Part shown: piece after piece, positions 55,101 to 61,564 of the stretch
Layout: each line of letters starts with the position of its first letter
How positions within the stretch are numbered: position 1 is the first letter of the stretch
Assembly (NCBI RefSeq): GCF_032854445.1
Contig: NC_088301.1
Coordinates: 19,277,808 to 19,341,807 of the forward strand
Direction: 5' to 3'
Length of the DNA stretch: 64,000 nucleotides
Origin: Liolophura sinensis
Taxonomy: Eukaryota; Mollusca; Polyplacophora; Chitonida; Chitonidae
Program-made: the position numbers and the translations under genes
The notes under the pieces: generated by a model
Told to the model about the DNA's origin: nothing
Database searches by the model: none
Seen by the model: the letters and a program-made list of their open reading frames with translations, nothing else

Positions 55101-56010
55101 ATATAGACTCACCTTAAAGAGTAGGTCTATATACCGTTGTAGAAACAATCAAACATTTTCTCCTACAGCAGCTACAGGTGTAGAAAAACTATCATTTTGG
55201 ATATACAGTCGCCTATTTGCCTGTTTCCGAACTCACTTTATATTTAAATAATTGGTCTATATACTGTTTAGCAAAGTTGTGGACATCAGCCAAATCAGTT
55301 ACCCCTAAAACTGTTAATATGGAAGGTGTTAAAGAACTATAACATCAAAATACTGTATAGCCTACTTGCGTGGATTTCCCTTTTTTTAAATTTTTTTATA
55401 ACGCATAAATGTACATTATACTAAATGTAGGCCATACACCTACCTGTCCGTTAAAATTCATACAAGCCAAAGCGTATTTAAACATTAAAATTTGTTCTGG
55501 ATTTACACCTTTTACCTGGCTTTTACTCACAGGTACACAGTCGGTCTATCGGTCTGAACAAGGGTTTAGTCAGGTTTTAAGGGGAAAAAAAGCAGGTGTA
55601 TAGGCAGAATATGGCACCGTTATATTGCCAAGGTAGATGTATAGGATGTGACAAAAGGTACGCTATTAAAAAGTTATTCCTACCAGGTACATTGTCGTCT
55701 CAAATCTGCATTCAGGTAAGCGCTAGAAGAACGCGGCCAATATCAAACATTCCGTGACAAAAGCGTTAGGCTTGGCAAACGAACGAAGCTAACAACCTGT
55801 CAGGGAAGTTTCTAAGGCGACAAAGACTAAACGCCATGGAAATTGGTCAAATGCGCACGGGCTGATAAAAGGCTATTTGTATGGTTAAAATTGTTGAGTA
55901 GATGTTTTACCTGATGCCAGGACTCCGCAGAGTAGATACGCCCTGATCATCCCCATCCGCCGAGCCGGGAAGAGGCCGAAACGGCCGTCTAAAGTGAACC
56001 AGCTCAGCAT
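21946..56010 (-). CDS. Secreted or membrane-anchored cysteine-rich protein, DUF7042-DUF7045-like, 13 coding exons
   Basis: Coding exons in order: 56010-55911, 52564-52423, 49077-48995, 45064-44984, 44755-44576, 43431-43328, 37865-37757, 36680-36410, 33090-33026, 32591-32517, 25132-25035, 24550-24439, 22136-21946. Every junction has AG/GT borders and matching phase; total 1611 nt, 536 residues. Residues 1-34 form a leader with a hydrophobic core (AYLLCGVLAS). The ectodomain has two units. Unit 1 (about 35-266) starts CSFPPEWQGDWYQ, then CYRC, CPFQGPFQFTY and a QCLATW block. Unit 2 (about 267-476) starts MCDFPDFF, then QYQC, an NST sequon at 396 and a QCLHTW block. The tail (about 518-529) is hydrophobic and short, suiting a GPI signal or membrane helix. 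From memory this order matches uncharacterised invertebrate DUF7042-DUF7045 proteins; function unknown. The stop directly before the first ATG (TGA ACA ATG) supports the start, though M19 and M21 would give a tighter signal peptide. Confidence 0.88.
22195..22290 (-). repeat. Family 1 SINE fragment in intron 12
   Basis: ATTGGCGTTTTACGCCGTAC followed by TCAAG and a diverged GCGGCCAGCATTCTGG: the SINE tail in reverse orientation. Confidence 0.65.
22291..24438. other. Rest of intron 12
   Basis: No supported feature; a small palindrome GTTAGCGAGCTAAC lies near 22540. Confidence 0.5.
24439..24550 (-). CDS. Coding exon 12: end of unit 2
   Basis: Encodes residues 437-473 (phase 0 in, phase 1 out): FGEDSKFRTVSTEQECNF, then LPQILGKRITYQL. 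Equivalent to exon 7 in place and phase. It supplies the single cysteine C453, probably paired within this final module. Donor GTATGT. Confidence 0.87.
25035..25132 (-). CDS. Coding exon 11: QCLHTW block of unit 2
   Basis: Encodes residues 404-436 (phase 1 in, phase 0 out): EILQCLHTWTED, then HVIVEKPGD and a GTCV end. Same phases and motif layout as exon 6 (FQCLATW ... YRCF). Acceptor CTACAG, donor GTAAGT. Confidence 0.88.
26138..26258 (-). CDS. Candidate extra exon inside intron 10, possible diverged CPF-type domain
   Basis: Between an AG at 26259-26260 and a GTAAGT donor, a frame of 40 codons plus one base is open: PRKPHQFMFNL, then DFFIP, then GTDSCNADVLLNYSM. Its end phase (1) fits exon 11. 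The HQFMFN...FFIP...SCNADV order loosely resembles exon 5 (PFQFTY...CEFP...ACADDS). Its start phase (0, or 2 from another AG at 26254-26255) does not fit exon 10 (phase 1), so another small exon would be needed. The 13-exon model reads through without it. Confidence 0.35.
26825..26858. repeat. (TATG)n microsatellite
   Basis: About seven ATGT units flanked by TATA. Confidence 0.93.
30865..32330. repeat. 50-bp satellite array in intron 10, about 29 units
   Basis: The unit contains GCAACATAATGCTATGTTTA, CTGGGTGATGCTAGAATAGA and CTATGCTACT. Sites vary in a limited set of variants (ACATAA/AGATAA, CTGGG/CGGGG/TTGGG, GCTATG/AATTTG), and one unit near 32064 is shortened. The array starts about 190 bp downstream of exon 10. 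Confidence 0.93.
32517..32591 (-). CDS. Coding exon 10: RAACEQHNF segment
   Basis: A 75-nt exon, residues 379-403 (phase 1 in, phase 1 out): KLRNERAACEQHNF, then an N-S-T glycosylation sequon and RYVFI. It corresponds to exon 4 of unit 1. The 50-bp satellite array begins about 190 bp downstream of its donor (GTAAGT). Confidence 0.85.
32672..32900 (-). repeat. Family 1 SINE in intron 9, near full length
   Basis: GATTGGTGTTTCATGAGGTA, CAAGAATATTACACG, GAGGAAGCCAGCG and CCGCATTGGTGAGAGGCTCC follow the family order in reverse orientation. The tRNA head end is GCACGCTAACCACCTCGGTC. Confidence 0.78.
33026..33090 (-). CDS. Coding exon 9: QYQC segment of unit 2
   Basis: A short 65-nt exon, residues 357-378 (phase 2 in, phase 1 out): C-I-S-Q-Y-Q-C-L followed by SPKVIELYI. 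It is needed to keep the frame, since joining exon 8 directly to exon 10 gives a stop codon. It is equivalent to exon 3. Acceptor TTTCAG, donor GTAAGT. Confidence 0.87.
33091..34559. other. Part of intron 8 with a 188-codon antisense open frame
   Basis: A plus-strand frame 33838-34401 (187 residues, starting MGLRPSF) is the longest non-repetitive open frame in the window, antisense to the host gene. It has no recognisable motif, signal peptide or repeat and no splice support. A minus-strand stretch at 34280-34375 reads CDFGLSRWIE, recalling the DFG loop of protein kinases, with a stop soon after. Confidence 0.3.
34560..34800 (-). repeat. Decayed coiled-coil-like coding repeat in intron 8
   Basis: Three units of about 70-80 bp on the minus strand, each translating to a variant of V/L-E-S-A-V-x-K-L-E-x-L followed by I-P-Q: VESADGKLETLSKIPQR, VESAVGKLETVSAIPQH and LESAVSKLEALLVIPQQ. 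The units are in different frames, so this is not an intact exon. It looks like remains of a heptad-repeat gene or a repeat derived from one. Confidence 0.5.
34801..35904. other. Part of intron 8
   Basis: No supported feature. Confidence 0.5.
35905..36235 (+). repeat. tRNA-headed SINE, family 3, full length, in intron 8
   Basis: The head GATAGCACAGTTGGTAGAGT (A box) with GGTAGATCCTGGGTCGAGTC (B box) leads to GAAATCCGTCCTGCAACAAG, TTCGTCGTCGTGTGACGG and the tail TACGACGTTAAACCACTCAA. It lies within 200 bp of exon 8, on the opposite strand to the gene. Confidence 0.82.
36410..36680 (-). CDS. Coding exon 8: second C-D-F-P-D module
   Basis: The largest coding exon, residues 267-356 plus two bases (phase 1 in, phase 2 out). 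It opens with W-P-T-P-M-C-D-F-P-D-F-F, then W-R-D-L-S-G-R-F-I and YSIKCID, and starts the second unit. Unlike unit 1, where W-x-G-x-W-Y-Q is compact, this module has an extra FIIHVDANGQRF stretch, as I recall for the second C-x-F-P domain of the family. Donor GTGAGT. Confidence 0.9.
36750..37330. repeat. Degenerate tandem repeat in intron 7, about 90-120 bp period
   Basis: The words GTTGTCTACAA, GTTTACGTACTGTTCACATA, ACATTTACACCTGACATGTG and CTGGCTGTCATTGTCTACAA recur in order about five times with heavy divergence. Confidence 0.6.
37757..37865 (-). CDS. Coding exon 7: end of unit 1
   Basis: Encodes residues 231-266 (phase 0 in, phase 1 out). It contains MAMSPDASCRG followed by GGALNMKF. In the remembered family this position holds a D-A-x-C-x-G segment before the second C-x-F-P module. 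Exon 12 has the same phases (0 in, 1 out) and the same place in unit 2. Acceptor CACAG, donor GTAAGA. Confidence 0.86.
38108..38287 (-). repeat. Family 1 SINE in intron 6, tRNA head intact
   Basis: On the minus strand the start is GGGCCTCCGTGGCTCAGTTG then GTTAGCGCGCTGGCGCAGCG, a clear tRNA-like head with A box. It continues through TGAGTTCAAGTCCAGCTCAT. The tail is missing. Confidence 0.8.
38528..38700 (-). repeat. Dispersed repeat family A, copy 5
   Basis: TACAGCGTAGAGAGAAAACA, TTTTACCTCAGTTAGGGTTT and GACTGTTCATGTAAATGCTT in the family order, inverted. Confidence 0.75.
38701..43100. other. Remainder of intron 6 upstream part
   Basis: No supported gene or repeat; short open frames only. 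Confidence 0.5.
43108..43290 (+). repeat. Dispersed repeat family A, copy 6
   Basis: TCATGGCGCTTGGGGGCGTC, GTTAGAATAAAACCCTAACT and CTAGTTTTACTCTCCACGCC; it ends less than 50 bp from exon 6. Confidence 0.75.
43328..43431 (-). CDS. Coding exon 6: QCLATW block
   Basis: Encodes residues 196-230 (phase 1 in, phase 0 out). It reads EYDFQCLATWS, then YLFGKF and an AQMYRCF end. Exon 11 (LEILQCLHTW) is the corresponding piece of unit 2, with the same phases. A copy of a dispersed repeat (43108-43290) lies just outside the exon on the 3' side. Donor GTAAGT. Confidence 0.88.
44576..44755 (-). CDS. Coding exon 5: CPFQGPFQFTY domain
   Basis: Encodes residues 136-195 (phase 1 in, phase 1 out). It contains CPFQGPFQFTY, an NMS glycosylation sequon at 155, C-E-F-P, HACADDSRFKFRF and the cysteine pair spaced before QDMPY. 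This is the clearest match to the DUF7043-like domain. The exon is symmetric (1-1), so it can be gained or lost without shifting frame. That matters because unit 2 has no obvious counterpart. Donor GTAGGT. Confidence 0.9.
44984..45064 (-). CDS. Coding exon 4: YCREER...C linker module
   Basis: Encodes residues 109-135 (phase 1 in, phase 1 out). It reads S-Y-C-R-E-E-R, then I-A-D-V-C and a GDYQLYTMIR end. In the remembered family the CYRC segment is followed by a Y-C-x-x-x-R, C, I-T-x-D stretch and then a CPF-x-G-P-F domain, as here. Intron 4, between this exon and exon 5, is only 228 bp. Acceptor TTTTAG, donor GTGGGT. Confidence 0.87.
45065..47575. other. Intron 3, first part
   Basis: A perfect 18-bp palindrome GTCTAATCATGATTAGAC sits near 47492-47509, holding TAAT and ATTA half-sites four bases apart, a spacing known for paired-class homeodomain dimers. 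Flanking sequence (about 47100-47450) is less AT-rich than other introns. Nothing coding seen. Confidence 0.4.
47582..47772 (+). repeat. Dispersed repeat family A, copy 7
   Basis: GACAGTCCGAATAAAACCCT, CTCAGGTACATGTAAATTGA and CTTTCTATGCGGTAGTCTTT follow the family order with extra divergence. Confidence 0.65.
47773..48994. other. Intron 3, last part
   Basis: No gene. The stretch 48160-48480 holds several homeodomain-type cores (CAATTAG, TAATCC, CTAATTAAAC, CAATTACGG) and could be regulatory, but this is weak. Confidence 0.35.
48995..49077 (-). CDS. Coding exon 3: CYRC segment
   Basis: Encodes residues 81-108 (phase 2 in, phase 1 out). The key motif is GHYDDQDCYRCLVV followed by ENIIEYKR, completing the module begun in exon 2. 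The C-Y-x-C spacing is matched in the second unit by QYQCL in exon 9, which supports an internal duplication. Acceptor TTGCAG and donor GTAAGT are strong. Confidence 0.88.
49078..52422. other. Intron 2
   Basis: A GC-richer block at about 50170-51060 has long overlapping open frames on both strands broken by stops and frameshifts. It may be an old transposon or retrogene remnant but shows no motif I recognise. A SINE fragment lies at 51497-51625. Confidence 0.4.
51497..51625 (-). repeat. Family 1 SINE fragment in intron 2
   Basis: ATTTAATTGGTGTTTAGGCC, GACGGCTGCCAGCATTCTGG, CAGGGCACAGCCCCGGGG and CAACCATCCGCACG keep the family order, inverted; the head is missing. Confidence 0.7.
52423..52564 (-). 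CDS. Coding exon 2: first CxFPPEWxGxWYQ module
   Basis: Encodes residues 34-80 (phase 1 in, phase 2 out). It carries CSFPPEWQGDWYQ, ITTNEISSLGTC and a KYLVKS end. This pattern (C, F-P, W-x-G-x-W-Y-Q, I-S-x-x-G-x-C) is the N-terminal module of the DUF7044-like proteins as I remember them. Acceptor TTACAG and donor GTATGT flank it. Cysteines are at residues 37 and 68. Confidence 0.88.
52565..54835. other. Intron 1, 3'-side part
   Basis: No supported gene or repeat. Confidence 0.5.
54836..54915 (+). repeat. Dispersed repeat family D, copy 1
   Basis: TTATTAATGATCGGCACGTA, CTCGAGACAATGAACCATTA and TTTTATAGTTTGCGGATATA occur in the same order at 58697-58785. Confidence 0.7.
54920..55390. repeat. 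Degenerate tandem repeat in intron 1, about 130 bp period, three units
   Basis: GGTCTACATACTGTTCAGCA, GGTCTATATACCGTTG and GGTCTATATACTGTTTAGCA are spaced about 130 bp apart. Each unit also has a CGCTTATTTGC-type and a GTTTCC/TTCCG word. It directly follows the family D copy. Confidence 0.65.
55911..56010 (-). CDS. Coding exon 1: start codon and leader peptide
   Basis: Encodes residues 1-33 plus one base of codon 34 and ends at a GTAAAA donor. The segment MIRAYLLCGVLAS is a good signal-peptide core, with a likely cut near the A-S-G-S-G stretch just before the first ectodomain cysteine. An in-frame TGA lies one codon upstream of the first ATG. Two in-frame downstream ATGs (residues 19 and 21) sit directly before the hydrophobic core and could be the real start. 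A second ATG in another frame overlaps the start region (ATGAACAATG). The exon is GC-rich compared with its flanks. Confidence 0.85.
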
Positions 56011-56267
56011 TGTTCATACACTGCGGGCACGATGGCGCACGGCTTTTGTTAGACGAACGAAGAAAACACTATCTGTCTCGTAAGCTGGACGATCATTTGT
56101 TGATTCACTGCGCATAGACATCGCAAGTCGCATCTATCATTGAGTAACAAACAATGCGCTGTCACGTAGTTCAGCCGATCTGATATCTCACCGTGGCAGT
56201 GCTGACAATGGCGTCTTCATCCGACAGCGGCTTTCTACAGTGTCTCCGCGGACCGCCGACCGCCTCT

Positions 56268-56273
56268 TTATAT
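56268..56273 (-). promoter_or_regulatory. TATA box of the cysteine-rich gene
   Basis: On the minus strand the sequence GATATAAAGAGGCGG reads as a TATA box with a GC-rich downstream flank. A start of transcription about 30 bp downstream would fall near 56240, giving a 5' UTR of roughly 230 nt without an intron. The stretch 55930-56480 is clearly GC-richer and has more CpG than its surroundings, fitting a promoter region. Confidence 0.5.
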
Positions 56274-56279
56274 CGACAA

Positions 56280-58690
56280 GGTAATTCCGTGTCACAGAAG
56301 GATCAGCGGCCGTCAGGTGAATAAACACCTAGTCTATTTTCATATTTTGGCCCGGTTCTTATTCCAGTCGTCCGTGGGCCGTGGAGAGGCGCGCGCGCAG
56401 GTGGAAGTACTCGGTGAGACCGGCGCTGAAGCCGCCAGCCCGTTTCAGCTCGCGCAGCGATCGTACTGAGTCCCGCATTATCAACTAATCTACCTCTAGG
56501 CCTTTTAATATCCAAGTATCTCGCATCAAGGCAACATTCGCCTAGGCTCTACTTTGACGGCAGTATCTTCCAGCCATGCTTAGATAGGTGACCAGAAGGA
56601 AAGGCGGAGACATGACGTTCGTCAAGTCGACGGGGCTGCACTGACGGGCGCGCACCGATCCGTCCGCTTCAGTTCAGTAATGGCCACAGTTATCAACACG
56701 TTAATTAGTTTGCCCCTGTTAGATTTAACGTTTCAGCAAAATGACTGCCCAAGTGACGTGTAGCAAAAGCACTATGGCCGATGGTATCGTCTACCTAATG
56801 CGCCAAGTCATACCCATATATCCCGTCAGTGATGCTTGTACAAGGAGACAGAACTTAATTTAGACTAACGATAAGGTATGGTGTATATGAATTATTAAGC
56901 AAGAAGTGGGAATGGTGTTCTTAGCACTATCATAGTGCCCATTTTGTTTCATTTATGTCCCACGGCAGGCCAGGACATAATTACAGGCCCAGGGTGGTTT
57001 ACCAAGAGCTTCGTATGGTTCACGTCCTCGCAAAGGCCGTTGCGTGCAAAATAATTAATGAAATCTTTGATTAGAGCAAAGAGATATAATGCAACCAAGA
57101 AACATCCACTCAACAGATTTCTCATATTAATATTTTCCCAGATAACCTTGGTCTGATAGCCAAAAATGCCCAAATATATCGCCATTTCTGAATGTTATTA
57201 AATTAACCAGGATTCGATTAGCACCCGACATTAATCCAAATTGTAACGCCACCAGGCTCTATGAAGAGAAAACATCCAGCTATCCCACCGGCTTAATGTG
57301 CCATTCACTGAGAATAGATTCGAAAAAAAGAAAAACAAAAAATGGCAAATTTACACGCAATTATTTCAGTCTTATTAGCCTATGTCCTCGTCGATGTTTC
57401 CCGGCTAGCAAGAGCGTGATTTATTTTGAGCCAATAACGATGGCATAGATTACAGTACGCCGTATCAATCACCGCCGCACAATGATAGGGAAAGCAAAAG
57501 AATTATGACGATATGGTTTTCTCGAGAAACGCTTATGTACGACCTATCCGCCATTTATTCCCCCGACGAATCATTCATATAAATCTTCGGCAATTGTTGT
57601 CAGACCTCCTGGCCTATTGTTCCCATTGTGTACCAGCGAAGAGATATGCGGTCAATTTAATCACGTCTCCATTTAATACGGTGGGACGAAATTCTTTAAA
57701 AAATGGAAGGGGAAAAAACAATATCTCTGGAGAAAGAAGCGGTTTTTTTTTTTTGCATACTGGTAGAAATAAGATGAGCGTTGCACTGTTTGAGAGCTAC
57801 ACACAGAAGGATCAATACATGCATTAGCAATAGATTGTTTCACCAAAATTGCGTGTATCTGTAAGTTTACGATCAATCAGAGGGATACATATTTCATAGC
57901 ATACGGTCCCCATGGCTGGTTGGATGAAGAATGACAGGTTAACGGTGTTAGGGTGTAAGGCCCATGTAGGCGTGCCAGAATCTCCTGTACCTATACAGAT
58001 AGACAGCCTGCTGGAAAAATTACAGACTGCTCTGACAGCCCACTGAAGCGGCAGTGTGTTAACGAGTGGGATTAGCCATATGGCTGCAAGGTACGTGGAT
58101 TACCGTCATCCACTGTACTGCACTCACATCTGATCAGTCATGGGACGACGAGCACCTGTGGGTGCCACATATACACACACACGCACACACACGCCCTCGC
58201 TTCGAAACGTTACCGCCGCCGGAGAGCCGGACGGAGGCCAGGAATTACCGTTTAACAATACAGTCTGTCACGGTAAGATGCTTGTCAAAACCCCCGGATA
58301 TCTCAGTCTTCACGTCGCTGCCTTCAAGTGAAGTGTCCAAAAACGGCTCTGTATCTCAGACCAAGGTCAAATATAAAATCCGATAGCAGACTATCGGGGA
58401 TGACATGCAAGCTGTGATTCGGTGCTGAGTGTCAGATGTGAACAAATTGCTAAGCAGAGGACTAGGTGCGATAGATGGGGCATGGGACTCATTACACGAG
58501 ATACCTTTGTATCTACGAATCACGGGTTTTGTTCACCATATTCCTACTCGACACAGAATAGTCGCATGGTTTTCTTGATCATCTCGACATATAAAATCAG
58601 AGGATGAATTTAAGGTTCAGTGATCCACACAGAATCACACAAGCATGCATCATCCCTGATTAACCAATAAACAACCACCAACAACAGTAT
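56280..58690. other. Upstream flank of the cysteine-rich gene
   Basis: GC-rich up to about 56700, then AT-rich. A short CA run lies near 58171-58195. No gene recognised. Confidence 0.5.
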
Positions 58691-58696
58691 GCTGAA

Positions 58697-58785
58697 GTTA
58701 ATAATGATTGGTACGTGGCGGTCTTTGAGGCGCTCGAGAAAATGAATCATTATTTTATAGTTTGCGTTTATAACGTTTTATATAT
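58697..58785 (+). repeat. Dispersed repeat family D, copy 2
   Basis: TTAATAATGATTGGTACGTG, CTCGAGAAAATGAATCATTA and TTTTATAGTTTGCGTTTATA match the copy at 54836 in the same orientation. Confidence 0.7.
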
Positions 58786-61382
58786 TATATTTATACATAT
58801 CGCGTTTTTTAACGCATGCGAGTAGCATATAATTTCGTCGTTCGATGGACGAGCTTTATCCTGGATTTATAATCCAGAGTAGGCATGCCTGCTTGGCGTG
58901 TCTCCTGCAGATACACCGGATTCCTTACGTCACCATGTTCGGATCGATGCGCTGGAAATAACGATGGTAAGTCCCGTTAATAAGATACCGTGAGATCCAC
59001 CACACACTGGCAGGCTCAACACTGGAACCGCTCACAGCATAGCAAATATTTTCATTTTACTAGAGATGGTATAGGGCCTGATTACCACTGAACTGTCTAA
59101 GAGCGCTGATGAACAAACACACATAAAACATCTGCCCTTTGCTTAACCTTGTAACGACTCGAGCCATCAGGCAAGGGAGGTAATTTGTCCATGACACGAG
59201 GCATCAGCACGGCAGAGGCATACCGTGGAGAACAATCAATCTTGGGCACAATGCGTCAATCGGGATACGTATCAAAATAATGAAGTGGCATAATCCAGGT
59301 CTTCTTGTTAGTCACAGACTGCTCTCATGCTAAATAGACCTTTATATCTTTCACTATTTTTTGTAAAAAAAACAAAAGGCATCTACTGATTTATAGTTCT
59401 GCTATAAAGTTTAGTACGTTGTGAGGTGTGAACGGGTATATCTGATGTTACATCTTCAGATTACATCAACTAAAAGGTGCTGTTTGGTAAAAATGTCAGC
59501 AAGACATTGTATTTATAGATTAATAATCTTGCCAGCAATTAGACTATACCTACAGTCGAACACGGCAAACTAGGCAGCGGACTCAGCACTGGGAGATCGA
59601 TGGCAGCTCGGCACGCAAATCAACGCAATATTCTGTCTGCAAGGCCAGAAGGGCCTGTGCCGCCTCGACGCACATCGCCGACTGCTGCCCGAAGGGAGGC
59701 AATTATCAGGCAGGGATCTACATACGATCAATGGATAACAGAGATTATACAAGGCCCGGCGCAGGCCTATGCTACAGTCTCTCTAGTGTGTATACACCAC
59801 CAGGTCAACAACGACGAAGTTATTCCCTACCCCTATACACCTCTACTAGCGTGTTGAGGCTGATAGTGCTTTATACACTGGGTTTAGTCCCGGTGTTGGA
59901 ATCAATCGGGAGATAAAACGTAGGAAAGTCAAGCCTACTTTACCATGCAATCGTTCAGAAGCGGCCTTGTTAGATAGAACAGCCTCCACTGGACAAAGGC
60001 ATCAATGTGATATGGTCGGAGAACTAAATCTCTGATAATAGGATTAGGTAGTCGACTATGGATGATGTATGTATAAATCATGACATTTTGTCTCACGGGA
60101 TTGGTAGTGTTTTGCTAATGGCATTGTTGCATTGTGTACGTCATATACGTGAAAGTTTACGCAACTGTATGTAGGCAGACTGTCACAGACTTATCTTAGA
60201 CGAAAATAATTAATAAGCTCTATAGGCTCTTTGTCCGAGCGTCTGCAGGACCTTGTGACAGTCAACAGACGATCCCGAACTGTTTAATCGTGTTACATGC
60301 GATGATGTCCGGTAGATCTGTATTAGAGCTAATACTCTCTCTCCATTCACAGCGTTTGGCATTTCAATGGTCATTTGGCAATAAGGTTAAAAATCAGATA
60401 ATATCGCTTTGATATGAAACTGGGCTTTCAACCTCTTCATCAACGATGAAACTATCACATCCATCGGTTGACCAAAAAATCTATTTTAATCATTTGGGGA
60501 CATCAATCATTTCTATTTACAAAGAATTGAATTAAAATTATTTGCAACAATCGATTTTGAGGAAACGGTGATCTGAAGTGACGCCTGCCAGTTGAGACCG
60601 TTACATTGTTTGAAAACAAAGGCCGGTCTCGTGAAGTTGCTCGAGTTTTCGCCACTTGTATGTGCTCCATTATACACAAATTTACGGCTGTCTCGATGGA
60701 AGACGGTCCTCATTCTGGGCCAGTGAAGCGAACCGGATTGTTTCAAGCAATTTCTATGGGAAACAATACTGTGCCATGAATCAAAGTCCGATGTTACGTG
60801 ACTGGAAGAGACTTCGCTCGGCTCTGCGTAGGGACCTTACGCTGTAGTACGGCTCTCTGCCGGGACAGCTCCGATGCACCGGGCCACGTTCTCAACTGCG
60901 GCACGCACGACTACTCTACGTCTGTGTATCAGGGTACACAAATCATGTTAACTTACAACAATAAGGACCTGGAAATTTGCGCACCGCCACAATTCAAAGT
61001 GTTGGCAAAAAATCCTCGAGTGCTGAAAAAAATAACCGCTCCACAATGCATGCAAACGTAAGACAATTTTGATAATTATAGATGGCAAAACAATACTCGC
61101 GTGTCCAAATACAATTATCTGAGAACGTATGGAAGAAACATATTTGCTCGGTGTTACTAGGGCCGTCCGTAAAAGAAATGTAGTCTCAGGATTGTAAGAG
61201 ATTAATGACTCTGCCTTGAAAAACACTTGAGATTTCTCCCAACGCAGCAGTTTGCGTGTGGAATTGTTTTGTTTTTCCACTTCCTTTGTCCCGAGATCAC
61301 TCTATATGCCTACGCTTATATGGACACAAAAGAATCGGTATATCGAATAGGGTGAATGTGCGGAGTAAAAACAACTCAATAC
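58786..61382. other. No gene recognised
   Basis: Short open frames only. One at 59600-59857 is GC-richer but has no motif or splice context I can support. Confidence 0.45.
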
Positions 61383-61564
61383 CTGTAACCTTCAATATCC
61401 ACGTAGATCTGGGCTAAGGCGCTCTTGCGCGCGTGGAGATCAATAAAGTCCCTGTGGCAGCGGAGTTTACACCGCTGCGGTTGCTGTTCGATGGCCGATT
61501 CCGAGCTCATAGAGAGTAGGTAGTCCGAAGAGTGTGTCTTCACAGTATGTTCCAGGTCTCGCAT
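61383..61564 (-). CDS. Weak candidate coding exon of an unseen gene
   Basis: From ATG at 61564 the minus strand is open for 60 codons plus two bases up to a possible donor (GTATTG). The composition looks protein-like: MRDLEHTVKTHSSDYLLS, then QRCKLRCHRDFIDLHARK and ALAQIYVDIEGY. I do not recognise the family and see no partner exons in 56-61 kb, and the donor is not optimal. Confidence 0.25.
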
